Positions 21,200 through 32,880 of a DNA stretch of 48,184 nucleotides are shown here, in pieces. The notes beneath the pieces were generated by a model that was given only the letters and a program-made list of their open reading frames with translations, searched no databases and was not told the DNA's origin. The DNA lies in assembly GCA_016758965.1 (NCBI GenBank), contig JAEPRB010000280.1:1-48184 (forward strand), written 5' to 3'. The stretch is from Circinella minor (Eukaryota; Mucoromycota; Mucoromycetes; Mucorales; Lichtheimiaceae). Numbering within the stretch: the first letter of the stretch is position 1; each line of letters begins with the position of its first letter. The position numbers and the translations under genes were made by a program.

Positions 21200-22656
21200 A
21201 TGGTGCTTCTCGAATCCAACAATCGTCATGCCGCTACCTCCCGTAAGTCTCTTGATCAATTCAAGGAATTGGCTGGTTCTCCTTTGAGTGATTGGGAATT
21301 CTCTCAAGAAAAGGAAGGTGTCAAGCTTTATACCAAGAGTGACGGCAGTTCTATCACTATTGTTCGTGGTGATATTACTCTCAAGACTGGTGACAAGTAT
21401 ACTCCACGTGAAGTTGCAACAGTTGCTACTCAAACTGGCTGTCGTAAGATCTGTACGTATATATTTTTCTCTCTAATTTAAAATGTTTACATCATAGAAC
21501 AATGTATACTAATAACGATGCACACGTCCATCAAACTATTATTACTATATAGGGGATGAAAAATTCGATACTTCAGAAGTCAAGGAGATGTTTACTCCCC
21601 TTGAATCTTTATTCTGGGTAAAGCTTAAGGCACCCTGGCCCGTTAGGTAAATAAATAATTTATACAAAAACAGACTATTTGTTATGAATAAATTAACGAA
21701 GAGATGGGCATAAAAAGGGGCAGAAACATCAATCACATAACGAGGCTTTTACTAAAAACAATACATTATTACTGTTAGTCCTCGTGATTTTACTGGTATT
21801 GCTTTGCGTGACTTTGATGAAGATGAATGTTACGTTTCGATGTCTTCTGTTGAAGATCCTGCTGTTCCTCCAGTTTCTGGTTGTGTTCGTGGTAATCTCA
21901 TCATCTCGGTAAATATATACTATAAAAATTTTCAAATGTTTCTGTACTGTTTTCTTGCTATTATAAACAAGCCAGTGGGTGAGAAATCACAATGACATTT
22001 TAGTATACTACCATCATTAAGTTGCTAACTTTTAAAAATAACCTAGGGCTGGAAAGTTTACAAGGCCGAAGGCGGCATTGGTATCACTTATATCACTAAA
22101 GGTAAAATAAATATTAATTTTATTAAATTATTATTCCCCGCTTATTATCACATATGTCATACACACATTTATGTATATACATACAGAAAGCATATGAAAA
22201 TAGAGAAAGAAAGAAAAAGAGCAAAAGTTGAGGATATTTTATTAATTAAGAGCATGAATATTTGTAAATCTATTAATATTAGTGGATATGGCTGGTTCTA
22301 TCCCATCTTCATTCTTGAAGAGCATTCATTTACAAGTTCCTTTGTGTGCTGGCAAGGTTGCTAACTATGTCACAAGCTATGGTTTCCCACCAGCTACTTT
22401 AGCTGCTGATAATGTCAACTATAAAAGAGAATCTTTTGATCATGCTAAGCGTGAGTTTGTTTCTGAAGTTGAAGGCCAAGGTGACGGTGCTCAAGTCAAG
22501 TGGCTCATTTCTGGCCAAATGTTCCCTAACGGTGTTAAGGTGACTACTGATGGTACTGCTTCCCATGAAATCGTTGATGCCGAAGCTGCTGGTAAGAAGT
22601 ACGTTATTGTAAAGGGTATTCAAGGCGCCGTCACTGTTAAGATTAACAAGGCTTAA
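21200..22656 (+). CDS. START-domain lipid-binding protein
   Basis: Five exons (21200-21452, 21553-21646, 21779-21908, 22047-22101, 22283-22656), all phases consistent, give 301 residues. Hallmarks of the START fold are visible: WEFSQEKEGVKLYTKSDGSS near the N-terminus, KIWDEKFDTSEV, PRDFTGIALRDF, GWKVYKAEGGIGITYIT and the C-terminal helix VDMAGSIPSSFLKSI. START proteins carry sterols, phospholipids or ceramide between membranes; the ligand here is not deducible. After the START helix comes a roughly 85-residue beta-rich extension (KWLISGQMFPNGVKV, then KYVIVKGIQGAVTVKINKA). No signal peptide is seen, so it is probably cytosolic. Codons are markedly C/T-ending (GGT, AAG, GTC, ATC), hinting at high expression. 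See the possible alternative 3' exons at 22862 and 23152. Confidence 0.9.
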
Positions 22657-22861
22657 ATAATTTTCCGCTTATTCTCTCTTTCTTTTACCCGCCTGCGTCT
22701 TGTTCAAATGAACACGCATACTCCTTTCTCATTATTTCTTTTGTATTTCAAATCATTCGCAACACACATATTTCCCATTATTATTTAATGATGTATATTT
22801 TTTTTCTCTTTTTTTACTCTTGTGAATTTATCACATAAAAATAAAAACAAACAATTTCCAG

Positions 22862-22959
22862 AATCTCGACGTTACCGCCGAAGCCTAAAACATGATTATA
22901 ATAGTGATGACTTTTGGTACTGGCTGGTGCCCATATGCATTATTTTTCTGAATAAAAAT
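22862..22959 (+). other. Candidate alternative exon encoding a membrane anchor
   Basis: Preceded by TTTCCAG and followed by a GTAATA donor. Reads SRRYRRSLKHDYNSDDFW then YWLVPICIIFLNKN: a basic, then acidic, then hydrophobic segment like a single membrane span. Its entry phase fits a GTAAGA donor inside the last START exon (after 22591; G+AA = Glu). Without the second splice the frame continues NVIIMIVIFVIIFM to a stop. Evidence is splice-site and phase logic only. Confidence 0.35.
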
Positions 22960-23151
22960 GTAATAATAATGATAGTGATATTTGTTATTATATTCATGTG
23001 AACTAAATAATCAGTTAATTTAAAAGCATAAAAGCCAAGATGATTGCCATTCAATGGAAAGTATATAAATCAAGTAAAAACTGATCTACTGTATATTATT
23101 TGGTTACACCCATAAATTTTTGTACTACGTACTTGAAAGTAACAATGACAG

Positions 23152-23313
23152 GAACAATTAAAAAGTAGTTGTAATTCACACGCTCATGTTGTTCGTGTGG
23201 CCTCAAATTGTGTACGTAAATTTACTTCAGAAATTCAACAACCATCAGAATGTAAAAAGACAAGAAGTAAACAATCTTTAACAAGAAATCACCTTAATCT
23301 TATTCACTTTTGA
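23152..23313 (+). other. Candidate downstream exon, 53 codons
   Basis: Opens right after an AATGACAG acceptor and ends at TGA (23311). Reads EQLKSSCNSHAHVVRVASNC then VRKFTSEIQQPSECKKTRSK, a basic, well-mixed sequence. It is in phase with the block at 22862-22959, so the two may form the 3' end of one transcript. No homology recognised. Confidence 0.3.
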
Positions 23314-25366
23314 TGACTGTGAAACTGAATGTAAGTTATTCTTTCTCGCTTTTTATCTTCTTTTTTTAATTATTAACAGATTCAAGTTAAAATAAAATTG
23401 AAGAAAGAGTGTTTTATAATCGATATGAAAACACAGGATGAACCAAGCTTAAAATATTTTTGGTCAATAATAGAAGTATTTATATTGGTATACGTAATAG
23501 GATATTAAAAAAATATGTAGAGGAAAAGAAAAGGGGTGGTGTAAAGAAATACATAGCGAGAAAAATCCTAAAAACTGGTTTGTTTATTGCTAGTGCACGT
23601 AATTTTTATCTAGTATCTTTAATTGAACACAATGAGAATAAATCTTATTCGGTTCAAAATAAAACCATTTTTACCCAAGAAGACAGGTGTGTTCAAGTCG
23701 ACTTGCAACTACTGGGATGAGTTTGGATCAAATAAAAAAGGACGGTATTCAGATCACTCATCTAACTATCTGGATACCTGGGCTTCAGTACATGTTTCTG
23801 CTTTTAAAACAATTCAGAATCAATTACCATTATGTGTCGGACACACAGTTGATTATGCAAGCAAGCGTAACTATACACCTTATTTCATTAAATTCAATCG
23901 CAGATATTAAGTCATTTCTGATTCGTTTGATTCAAAGAAGAAATATATTTTGATTTGAAATATTGGAAATAATTATGCGGAGCTAATGTTTTCGCTATCA
24001 CGTCAAATGGATCCAAAAGGGACCACGGTCAAGGCGCCGACCTTGAAGAACATAAGAATAAATCAAATGCTTAATCAAAAAATCATTATGAGAATACAAT
24101 TCATCCTTTTTCTTTGTTACTCAGTTATTATATCTTCTAAAAGATATAAGAATTATAAGATGATTTGTCTTTCTTTCTTGTAGCATCATAAAAACTCCAA
24201 ACTAGTGCTGGTCGTAAAATAGTTTGGTAATTTGGAATAATGATAGTTAAATGAATGGTTGATCATGCTGATGAGATGGTATATGTGTAACAAATTTTTA
24301 GTCGATTTGGTTATGCAATAAAATGATTATGATTAATTACTGTTTTTAGATCTGTTATTTCAGAAGTTCAAGAAGAGAGTAAAAATACGACGGTGGCAGT
24401 CGCCGAAAAATAAAAATGGCAGTTTCAAAAGAGAGAAAGGTCATGAGAACTGCTCTAAAACCACTTATTATTGTAAAACATGTATTTTGCTTTCTAGTGT
24501 ATAAAATTATTCTCCCGGTAAGGAAGGAGTTGTATTTACTTTGATCTGTACACCCTGCCAGAGTGTTTAATTTTTAATTGACAGGAACATTTAATTTTTC
24601 TGGTGATGTTAACGAATAAACCAATTTTGATTAATACTATTATTACCATTATTATTGATTTGAAATATTTTTTTTTCCTGTTTTCTTGGCGTGTTTAATT
24701 GGTGTGTGGTACAGTGCTTTTGTGTAAGAAAAAAGTGGCGAATGACATGTTTATGGTGTGGGATCAAAAAAGTAAAATTGCGCGGGCCGGGTCGGGCCGA
24801 CAATAAAACAAATATAGTTATTATCCATAGCCACATATGTAACAGTTTCTCATAGATTGATTTGAAAAGAATCTTCTGTGACAAATCAAAAATGGCACAT
24901 GGTACGTGCATGATTGGTTTTTCCGATAAAACAGATAATTTTTAATAGATCACATCAGCGTGAGTAGTCTTTAAAAAGGAAAATTATTATAAACAATGTA
25001 TACGTTCTTTTTTGAAAAAAATATTTGACTATGTACATGAGAACTAGAAAAGAAGAATGGGGATGGAATAAAGAAGATAAACAGCATATAGACACACAAA
25101 GAAGAATGGCTAAAAAAAAGGCCAAGAGAATTGAAACTAAATGGGGAATGAAAACAAGACGAAGAAAAATAAAACCATAAAATGATTACAAAATGTCATA
25201 AATGCAAAGAGAGGAAAGCAAGAAAAAGGTAGGTTGCTGCGAAGAAAGAGATTAATATAGTGAAAAGATGAGATGAAAACAAATGATGTTGTGTATATAA
25301 TAAAAAAAAAAAAAGGAGAGGATAGGTTTTAAAGCAAAGAGATATAAAGTGAGTGAGAAAATTTTC

Positions 25367-26941
25367 TTAGTTCATGGAAGGAGAAAAAGATCCTGATGGG
25401 TCATGCATATCATCATCTTCATCGTCTACAAGTGAATTAGTAGAACCAATGTTTTGTAAGACCCAGCCTACTTTCCAAGATCGGCCACAAGTCCAATATT
25501 TTGGTGTGCATACAAAGTTTTCAATATCCTCGTCTGGATCAACCTTGCCATCAGGACGAGAACGAATCATTTGTTCGATGTGTTGCATAGCTTTACGTTT
25601 TTCTTCTTTACAGAATACCCACCGACAATGACGGCACACACAGCCACCACTTTTATTATATCTATTATAACAAGAAAATAAATAATCAATGATTAATAAT
25701 TTTTGAAATAGGGTAGTTGTTATTATCATTTATCTTTTTGTAACTGTCATCGATATTTACCTTAAACCGCATTTGTTACAAAGATAAACAAATTTTTTAC
25801 CCTTGTCATTGTAAATCGAACTGGTTGAAAAAGGCCAATTGAATGCTTTGCGCATACATCCATCAGAAGACTCCTGACATGCCTGACAAGGACCCTTGAC
25901 GCGTGATGGTCGACCTGAGGAAGTGTGATGTTGCTGATGTTGTGCAGACGATGATTTCGTTGAAGTAGCAGGAGACGTTTCATGTTTTGGCCGTTTGCGT
26001 GGCTTTTGTTGAACAGGTTTGGTGTCCGGGATTTCTTGTTCCTGTTGCTGGTGCTGTTCTTGTACAAATTTCTCTTCAGCATCATCTTCATCTTCAACCC
26101 AAGGTCGATGATGACGGATTGGGCGAATATGTTGTTCCTGTTGTACAGATTGTACGAATTGTACAGGTGGACTATAATAAATTTCTTGATCTTCTACCAT
26201 GTTATCTTGTACATGTCCATCGTCATCATTATAACTTTTATCATCTTGATCTACTACAGGTGTTGTATTACGGTAATGTAATGACCTTGATCCAGCTGCT
26301 TTGGGTATATCGATATGTGTTGTTTTTCTCACCATATTCCGACCACGATGAATAGGCATACGACGACGCTTTATATGATTATTTGATGATGTAGAGCGTG
26401 CTTCGACTACACGTTTACGTAAAGCCGTCAATAATGATTCACCACAAATGACTCTTGACGTACATGCCATGCCGCAACAATTTGCGAGGTTGCAATCGGG
26501 ACATTTTACGGGCTTGTGATCATAAGACTGCTGTTGTGGTGCTCGTTGTTTTGATGCAGTCGAAGTAGTAGCTGCAGGAAAAAAAGGGTGTGATCTGACG
26601 TCGAGTTGAAATACTACGCTTTTATCGAGTGCACTTGCTTGAATAGCATCCTTGACAGCTGGTGGTGAGCGATGTGGAACACTTTTTCTTGGCAAAGGGG
26701 CGAAATCGCCAAGATGTGGTAATGAAGGAGTAGCGGAGCCCATTGATTCTTCTTCATCTTCTTCACTATCGTGTAAAAGTTCGGGAGGAGACGGCATTGA
26801 AACTGGGTGAAAAGCGCTTGGATGCTGTGATTTATAATGATGATGATGATGATGGTGATGTCGAGGATGATGAGAATGATGATGCTTTGATTGGTGTTGT
26901 TCGTAAGACGGAGCTGTGTTTAATGTCGTTGCAAGATCCAT
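25367..26941 (-). CDS. GATA-like Cys-rich zinc-finger protein
   Basis: Two exons (25761-26941 and 25367-25661; donor GTAAAT, acceptor AATAG, phase 2) encode 491 residues. A His-rich N-terminus (HHHHHHHH) and an acidic patch precede a Cys cluster near residue 148 (CPDCNLANCCGMAC). A long charged, Gln-rich linker with basic motifs (IKRRRMP, QKPRKRPK) leads to the main domain. There CQAC (Cys352/355) pairs with CNKC (Cys388/391) followed by GLRY, the GATA finger's second half, but separated by 32 residues instead of the usual 17-20. It is directly followed by CVCRHCRWVFC (401-411) and later CTPKYWTC (445-452). DNA binding and nuclear location are inferred. The intron falls exactly after CGLR, inside the finger. 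Confidence 0.75.
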
Positions 26942-27605
26942 TACTATAATTGTGTATATGATGTAATGATATATATATATATATATTTATAGTGTCGTTA
27001 TGCTCTCTGTATTTTTTTTTTAATTTTGGGTTTTAAGAAAAAAGAAAAGCAAATCAGTAAACTAGTATCTTCTTTTTTTTTCTTAAATATCAAAAATATA
27101 AATAATAAAAAAGATGTCAATCAAATGATGATCAAAATATAAAATAAGAAAGGCGCAGGGACATACATATATAAATATATATATACATTACAAATCCCGT
27201 AGAATACACAGCCCAACATATTTCATCATTCGCTGCACATACACCCACACCAACCTACATATAAAATTATTATATGCAGATCATCAACTGTTATATGAAA
27301 AAAAAGGGGGCATGTTTGAGGGTAGGATATATAATCATAAAGAAAAAATAAAAAAGGAGAAGTGAAAAAAGAAGTGAAAATTAGATCAAAAATAATTGAA
27401 GATACTCACAGTAAAGCATCAAAATGTTGGAAAGAGAAAAAGTTAAATAAAGAATCCGATGTACGCCACCCTTTATATATTGTTGATAAATAGAAAGAAT
27501 AGGCCGCCTGATAATTTTTTTAGGCAGATCAAGATTATTTCATGTGTGTTATAATATGTGTGAAGGGCTGGGTTAGTAAGACAAAAGTGGGGGGAGGTGA
27601 ATGGA

Positions 27606-27745
27606 AGCCGCCTTGATTGAATATACGACATCCTACCGGAAAAGGCGGTATATCGGGGCGGCTGACTTGCCGGCAGTTACACGTAACGGCTAAACATCTC
27701 CCTTTTGGAGGAGACCTTTCCCAGTCTTCGACAATTCGGAGCATG
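27606..27745. other. GC-rich block with nested inverted repeats (possible structured RNA)
   Basis: AGCCGCC (27606-27612) pairs with GGCGGCT (27657-27663). Inside it ATATAC (27621-27626) pairs with GTATAT (27648-27653). These are followed by GTTAC-AC-GTAAC (27676-27687) and CTCC-CTTTT-GGAG (27698-27710). A competing helix CCGCCTT/AAGGCGG is also possible. The block stands out against the AT-rich flanks. No known RNA family was recognised and transcription is unproven. Confidence 0.4.
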
Positions 27746-29886
27746 GCTCGCACTAAAAAAAATGTAGTAAATTACAACCACGTAACTATGGAGATCCATT
27801 AGTTGTTGCTTAGCAATTTCCATGTTGGCTAAAAATACATTGATCTGGTATTCATTTCTTTACTGCGAATATAATATATGTCACATTATTATTTTTGTAA
27901 ATCAATTGAAAGAAAAGAAATGGTTTGATACAACTATTAATAATAATCAGAAACATCAACGAAGAAATATATCTCGATTTGAAGGACCCCCCAAGTCGGA
28001 TAAATGCAAAGCAACACACGGCAAATCATTTACTTGATGAAGCATTTTTTTTTGGAACCCTGAGATGAAGAGCTATTTTACCTATATCTCATATCCTTAA
28101 AAGGCACATGTCCACCTCATCTTTATAATAACAGTAATGTGTTATATAGTTCCACGTCATTTTAATTTTCTTCCACGTAAAGAGGATTTAAGTTAACCCT
28201 TTATCTACTTTCTTTTTTTCTCCTTAATAATTAAAAGAATGGAGCACTATTAAATTGTTTCCGTATCCATAATATTATATTATCATCGTTCCTCACAAAA
28301 AAACCTAAATTTCATCAGATCAACAAATCCATTTACTTTTTTCTAACAATCTAATATGCTGTAGAAATTGAGAGAACATCGGCCCCCGAAGAATTCCTAA
28401 ATCGATGATTGGTCGGAAGACATTATTTCCGTGCCGGTTATCAAATGGACCGGTGATTTGTCTTCCAACATCATTACACATAGCTAATGCCACGTTTTTT
28501 TTGTTTTCCAAAAAAAAATCAGTTTATTTTTTTTTACCAAAATAAACCAAAAAAAATTGAAAAAAAAAATCTAGCGCTAAATTACTTTAGAAAATAATTA
28601 ATAAATGCTTTGGGAACGATGCACGTACTAGTATGTAACTTGAAAGAGATGACAGAATATCACTATAACATACTAGAAGAAGTATAAAAAGCTTGGGGGG
28701 AGCATTAAATAAAGAGCATGAATATTTTACCGATATAAAGCAAATTTATCGGTATTTGGTGATCTTTCAAACTAAATACTTGTCAATCGAATTATATTAT
28801 ATACTAGCCTTTGCTTTCTATGTGAATCCATCCAGGGTCAGATCATCTCTTTCAGATCAGAAAAAAGGTGTACTTAACTAAAAAAAATATTTATCACGGG
28901 AAAAAAATATTATATTTGATATAAAAGAAGTAAACAAAAAAAACTCGGATAAAAAATTCCTAAGAACTCATTAGAATATATGTTAAAATAATACCATTAG
29001 TCGCTAAAATCATCTTCCATATCACCGGCTTCGTAATGGGAGCAACTATTTATTATCGTAAATGGGTTGAACATTGATCCAGGATATCATGATCTTCTTT
29101 CCACAAGTTCATCCGAAATAAGATACCATGGGTAACAATAAAATAAATACAACTGACTTGGCATTTTGTCATATACACATTGAAAAGAGAAATAAAAAAA
29201 CTCTATCTGGCGTGCGTTTTTTTAAAGGGGTGAGTTATAAAAATATGTGGAATAATTTGATCCACTCATTATCTGATCTACGTTTTCTCCTCCATTCCTT
29301 CTTTTTTGAGCATTTAAATGTGTCGAAGATCCTTCAAAGAAAACACAAACAGGTTCTTTGTACAACTGACAAAAAAAAAACTGTGCTAATGAATATGTTT
29401 CATCTTTATTTTTTATATAAACAGCAATAATGTATAATCGTGCATGAGAAAAAAAGCACCATGAATTTACATCGTGCCACCCCTCTAATGCTTTGGGCCC
29501 CCCAGAATAATTTTTTTGGTGTACGAGGTTACCCTTATATTTATTCATCAGATCAAAGCTATCATTTAATACTATATAAAAGAGAACTACATATTTTTTC
29601 CCACTTTTAAATTATTCAAGGATGGAAGAAACTTTTGCATTATGTAAATTGCGAGAGGATCCGTCGGACTGCTCTCCCCTTTATTTTTTTAGGCGGGCGA
29701 AACAACAACACATTTGGTGGGTGCGGAACCATGCACCGATAAATAAAAAGTTGACAGGCATAATAATCAATGGATAAAAACGTGAACTTTGATCCGCGCA
29801 AAACCATATTTTTCTTTTTTGCCCATGTCTATAGATAATAACATCATCTTTGTTCATTTATCTACCGGGTTCTCCCCTCGCTTCGT

Positions 29887-29968
29887 TTATCGGTAACTGC
29901 GCCGACCCATTATTTCGGTCCTAAGTTTCACCGATAATAAGGGTGAATTTTGAGAAGCCGACATTCAC
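29887..29968. other. Second GC-richer block with nested inverted repeats
   Basis: TTATCGGT (29887-29894) is the exact inverse of ACCGATAA (29930-29937), enclosing CCGA/TCGG (29902-29905 with 29915-29918). Next to it GTGAAT (29943-29948) pairs with ATTCAC (29963-29968). It could be a MITE core, an RNA structure or chance; no coding function was seen. Confidence 0.4.
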
Positions 29969-32138
29969 TCGGGTTAAATTTTACAACAACACCGTGCGCA
30001 CCCAATTTTCTCCTCCCCCAAGAAGCTTTTGCTTCACTTTGAATAATTTCGATCTGGATCAACAAATTTATATATCTTGTAACATAAAAGTCGCGTTTTA
30101 GTTTTACCTGAAACTTTTTAAGCGGGCATTTATTTCGAAACATTTAATATTGTTAAGCAATTGATAAACATTGAATAAGCTATCTATCAAATAAGAAGTG
30201 TTAAAAAAAAGTTAATTAATATATGTATATATAATTCCAATAGATTAGAAATAATAGTGTAGGATGCTGATAAATTATATAAAAAAAAAAACAAGAGAAG
30301 GCCTACACATAAAATAAATAAAAGGCTTTTACCTTTTGCGTTCCTAAATATAATTTCGATATACAGCAGCAAAATAGATTATTAATGTATGGAGGTTGTA
30401 TAGAATATGATAGATCAAAGAATCTTAACAATAATTCTCAGTCGATTAGTAAGAAAAACCCATAATAAGTATTACAAATATTTATAGATCAGAAGAATTC
30501 AAGGGCTTTGTTTGATGTAAGCAAAAAATGATGGCGAATAACGATTTAAACTTTTTTTTTTGATATGCTACAATTACTAAGCTTCCCCTCCATACAATAA
30601 TAAAGCAAGGTATATCTGTTTTCAAAATCATAAATTACTATTACCATTACACTTTTCCTTTTTTCTTTCTTTCTTTCTCCGCGCCTTGCCTAGAGGCAAA
30701 CCATAAATCATAGTATATAATGACGTTTGTTACATGAGCGGAAAACAAAATTGCTTTTGCATACACCTCCTTACTGTTACTAGTGTAAAAAAAAAACTCA
30801 TGATGATCCCACCACTATGTGTTTATCTAGTTATATATGCACTTGGAGGGAAGCTCTACAGAAAATTCGTATAATATATATATATATGTTATTTTCATAG
30901 GCAGCTTAGTCGTTCACTATTTTCCATCGTGCTATAACGAAATATCAAGTACTTTATTCACGTAAAAAATTGATCTAAATCAAATAATTGGATAAAGTAG
31001 TCTTTTTCACTTATCTGATGCATATTTCTCCCGACTATGCATTCATTGTTTGCTCAAAAAAAATTATAAAAGAAAATCGTATTAACAATCAAACTGGTGA
31101 TAAAACAAGGAAGGGATGGAAGTGGCATTAATTTATCATTGATGAAAACATACACGTATATAATACTATGATAAATATACTGTTTCCATCGCCACCCATA
31201 ATAATACGAAGATTATTAGTGTACAATGGAGAAAAAAAGTAAACAGAAAATTAGCCATTAATTTATAATAGTAACACATGTTGGGTAATTTTATTTTATT
31301 TTTCTGACGCATGTTATGTTGTCCTCTCTTTTTATTGCTGCAGGAGCGTAGTTTATACTTTGTATATTACGTTCTTAGAAAATGATTATAATGATTTCAT
31401 CCCTTTTCTTCTTTTTTCCATAAGCAGATTCCGAAATATTAAAAAACAGTTTAAACTGATAATGAATAAGTAATACTTAAATAACCTGTGTAAAAAGGAG
31501 TATAAAACACGTGTTAATGTATTTGGATAAACGAAGAATTCAACCCAAAATTTGCGCTTCTTTTGTTAGTTTAAATTATTTCAGAGAAGTTCAATAGTCT
31601 GGTTTTCTTTGCTTTAATTTACATTGATAAGACCAATGTTGAGATACTTGAAATATTAGTCTGAAAATTATGATATGTAAAATGTGATAGTAATGAGCTA
31701 CTACCTTTTATTTAATATATCATATGAATGTATCTATATTAGAGCTTTAAGGGTGTATAGTGTGTCATCATTGTCGCGTCTTATTATGTGAATAAAGAAT
31801 TGACATGTTTACTATTAATTGATAGTGTGTAATCGAAAAATAAACAACAATCTAAATAAAAAAAAAAAAGCACACTGTATAAATCACCAAATGAAGTAAC
31901 TTTCTTTTGTTCACCAAAAAAATTATTTAAATAAAATCAGTAATTCAGCTATCATCCCACACGATGCATCATTTTTTAACAACACTTTTCCTTTTATTTC
32001 CTCGCTGAATTGTTTTGGCAAAACAAGAATATAGAAAAGAATATAACAATATTAATAACGTAATAAAAAAAATGCAAATAATACAATAATTATATAGTTA
32101 ACGGTGTATTTCTTAAAAGTGGCAAACTAGTAGATAAT

Positions 32139-32167
32139 CTCTCTCTCTGTGTGTGTGTGTGTGTGTG
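32139..32167. repeat. (CT)n(GT)n compound microsatellite
   Basis: Five CT units pass into about nine GT units, about 40 bases beyond the TMEM14 stop codon, so probably in its 3' UTR. Confidence 0.9.
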
Positions 32168-32206
32168 GATACATACAAATCTGGCAAAGATCGTACATTT
32201 GGTAAT

Positions 32207-32880
32207 TTATTGAAGGAGTCTCGATCCGTATCTTAAAGTCATCAGTAAGCTATACATAGTATAATAGTAGTAATTTATTTGAATAAGGAGATACAATAAT
32301 TGTTATTGATCCCGAATAAGCATATCATCACCATAGCAACAATTATATTATTATTTTTATGATTTACCTTAGAATTGTTACTAAACCAGCAGGCATAAAT
32401 TTACCAGATTTATTAAAACGAATACCCATACCAATGAATAGTAAGATGCTTACAACTATTATAATTATTTTACTTATTATTAGTTTATTATTCATATAAT
32501 GCTTCAGAATCACATTAAATTAAAGTTGCTATTCAATTACCTAACGCAAACACAACATTTTTAGGATTATTAGAAACTTGATATGAACCAAAACCTGCAG
32601 CTAAACCAAAGACAGTCCCTGATATCAGAGAAGCTGTACTTCCAGCTAAGAAGGCAAAATTCATGCAATAAAATTGAATAATAAGAAATTCATATTGATA
32701 ATGATTGGCGTTTTTTATTGAGTGGGGTTGAAAATAGAAGGAAAGATATAATATTAATATGTTTCAGAATGTTGGAGAAAGGAATGAATGCGTAATATGA
32801 TTATTACTACCTTTCAAATAACCAATGGCACCACCAATTAAGACTAACGCACTATAACTATAGCCAATATAATCAGTCAT
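32207..32880 (-). CDS. TMEM14 family small membrane protein
   Basis: Built entirely from splice sites because each exon is short: 32811-32880, 32541-32645, 32368-32455 and 32207-32249 (minus), phases consistent, 101 residues, the usual TMEM14 size. The sequence shows the family pattern: MTDYIGYSYSALVLIGGAIG, then AGSTASLISGTVFGLAAGFG, then SGKFMPAGLVTILSLLMTLR near the end, giving three to four hydrophobic helices rich in Gly. TMEM14 proteins are small multi-span membrane proteins; human TMEM14C is mitochondrial and needed for porphyrin import in haem synthesis. Whether this fungal member does the same is unknown. It is divergent from the Chs4-like gene, with 346 bases between start codons. 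Confidence 0.85.

Larger units (their letters stand above)
22657..25366. other. Gene-poor spacer downstream of the START gene
   Basis: Contains two exon-like blocks (22862-22959 and 23152-23313) listed separately. It also holds overlapping but unrecognisable frames at 23460-23953, a possible Tc1-type end remnant around 24203-24216, small GC-rich hairpins near 24393-24410, and a GGGCCGGGTCGGGCC patch at about 24784. The last 400 bases are purine-rich on the plus strand and probably form the 3' region of the minus-strand gene at 25367. No complete gene is supported. Confidence 0.5.
26942..32206. other. Five-kilobase gene-poor region
   Basis: AT-rich with (AT)n runs near 26970 and 27170 just upstream of the zinc-finger gene. 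It contains two locally GC-rich blocks with nested inverted repeats (27606-27745 and 29887-29968). A minus-strand frame at 28320-28511 (VALAMCNDVGRQITGPFDNR and onward) has protein-like composition but no splice partners or known family. Frames at 29128-29548 and 29928-30143 are not convincing. From about 30200 to 32200 I see only AT-rich sequence and homopolymers. Confidence 0.5.

Noticed and set aside
27743..27802. A short frame starting with the histone H3-like MARTK
   Set aside because: It diverges immediately after Lys (KNVVNYNH) and stops after 19 codons. Five matching residues next to a poly-A stretch are most likely chance.
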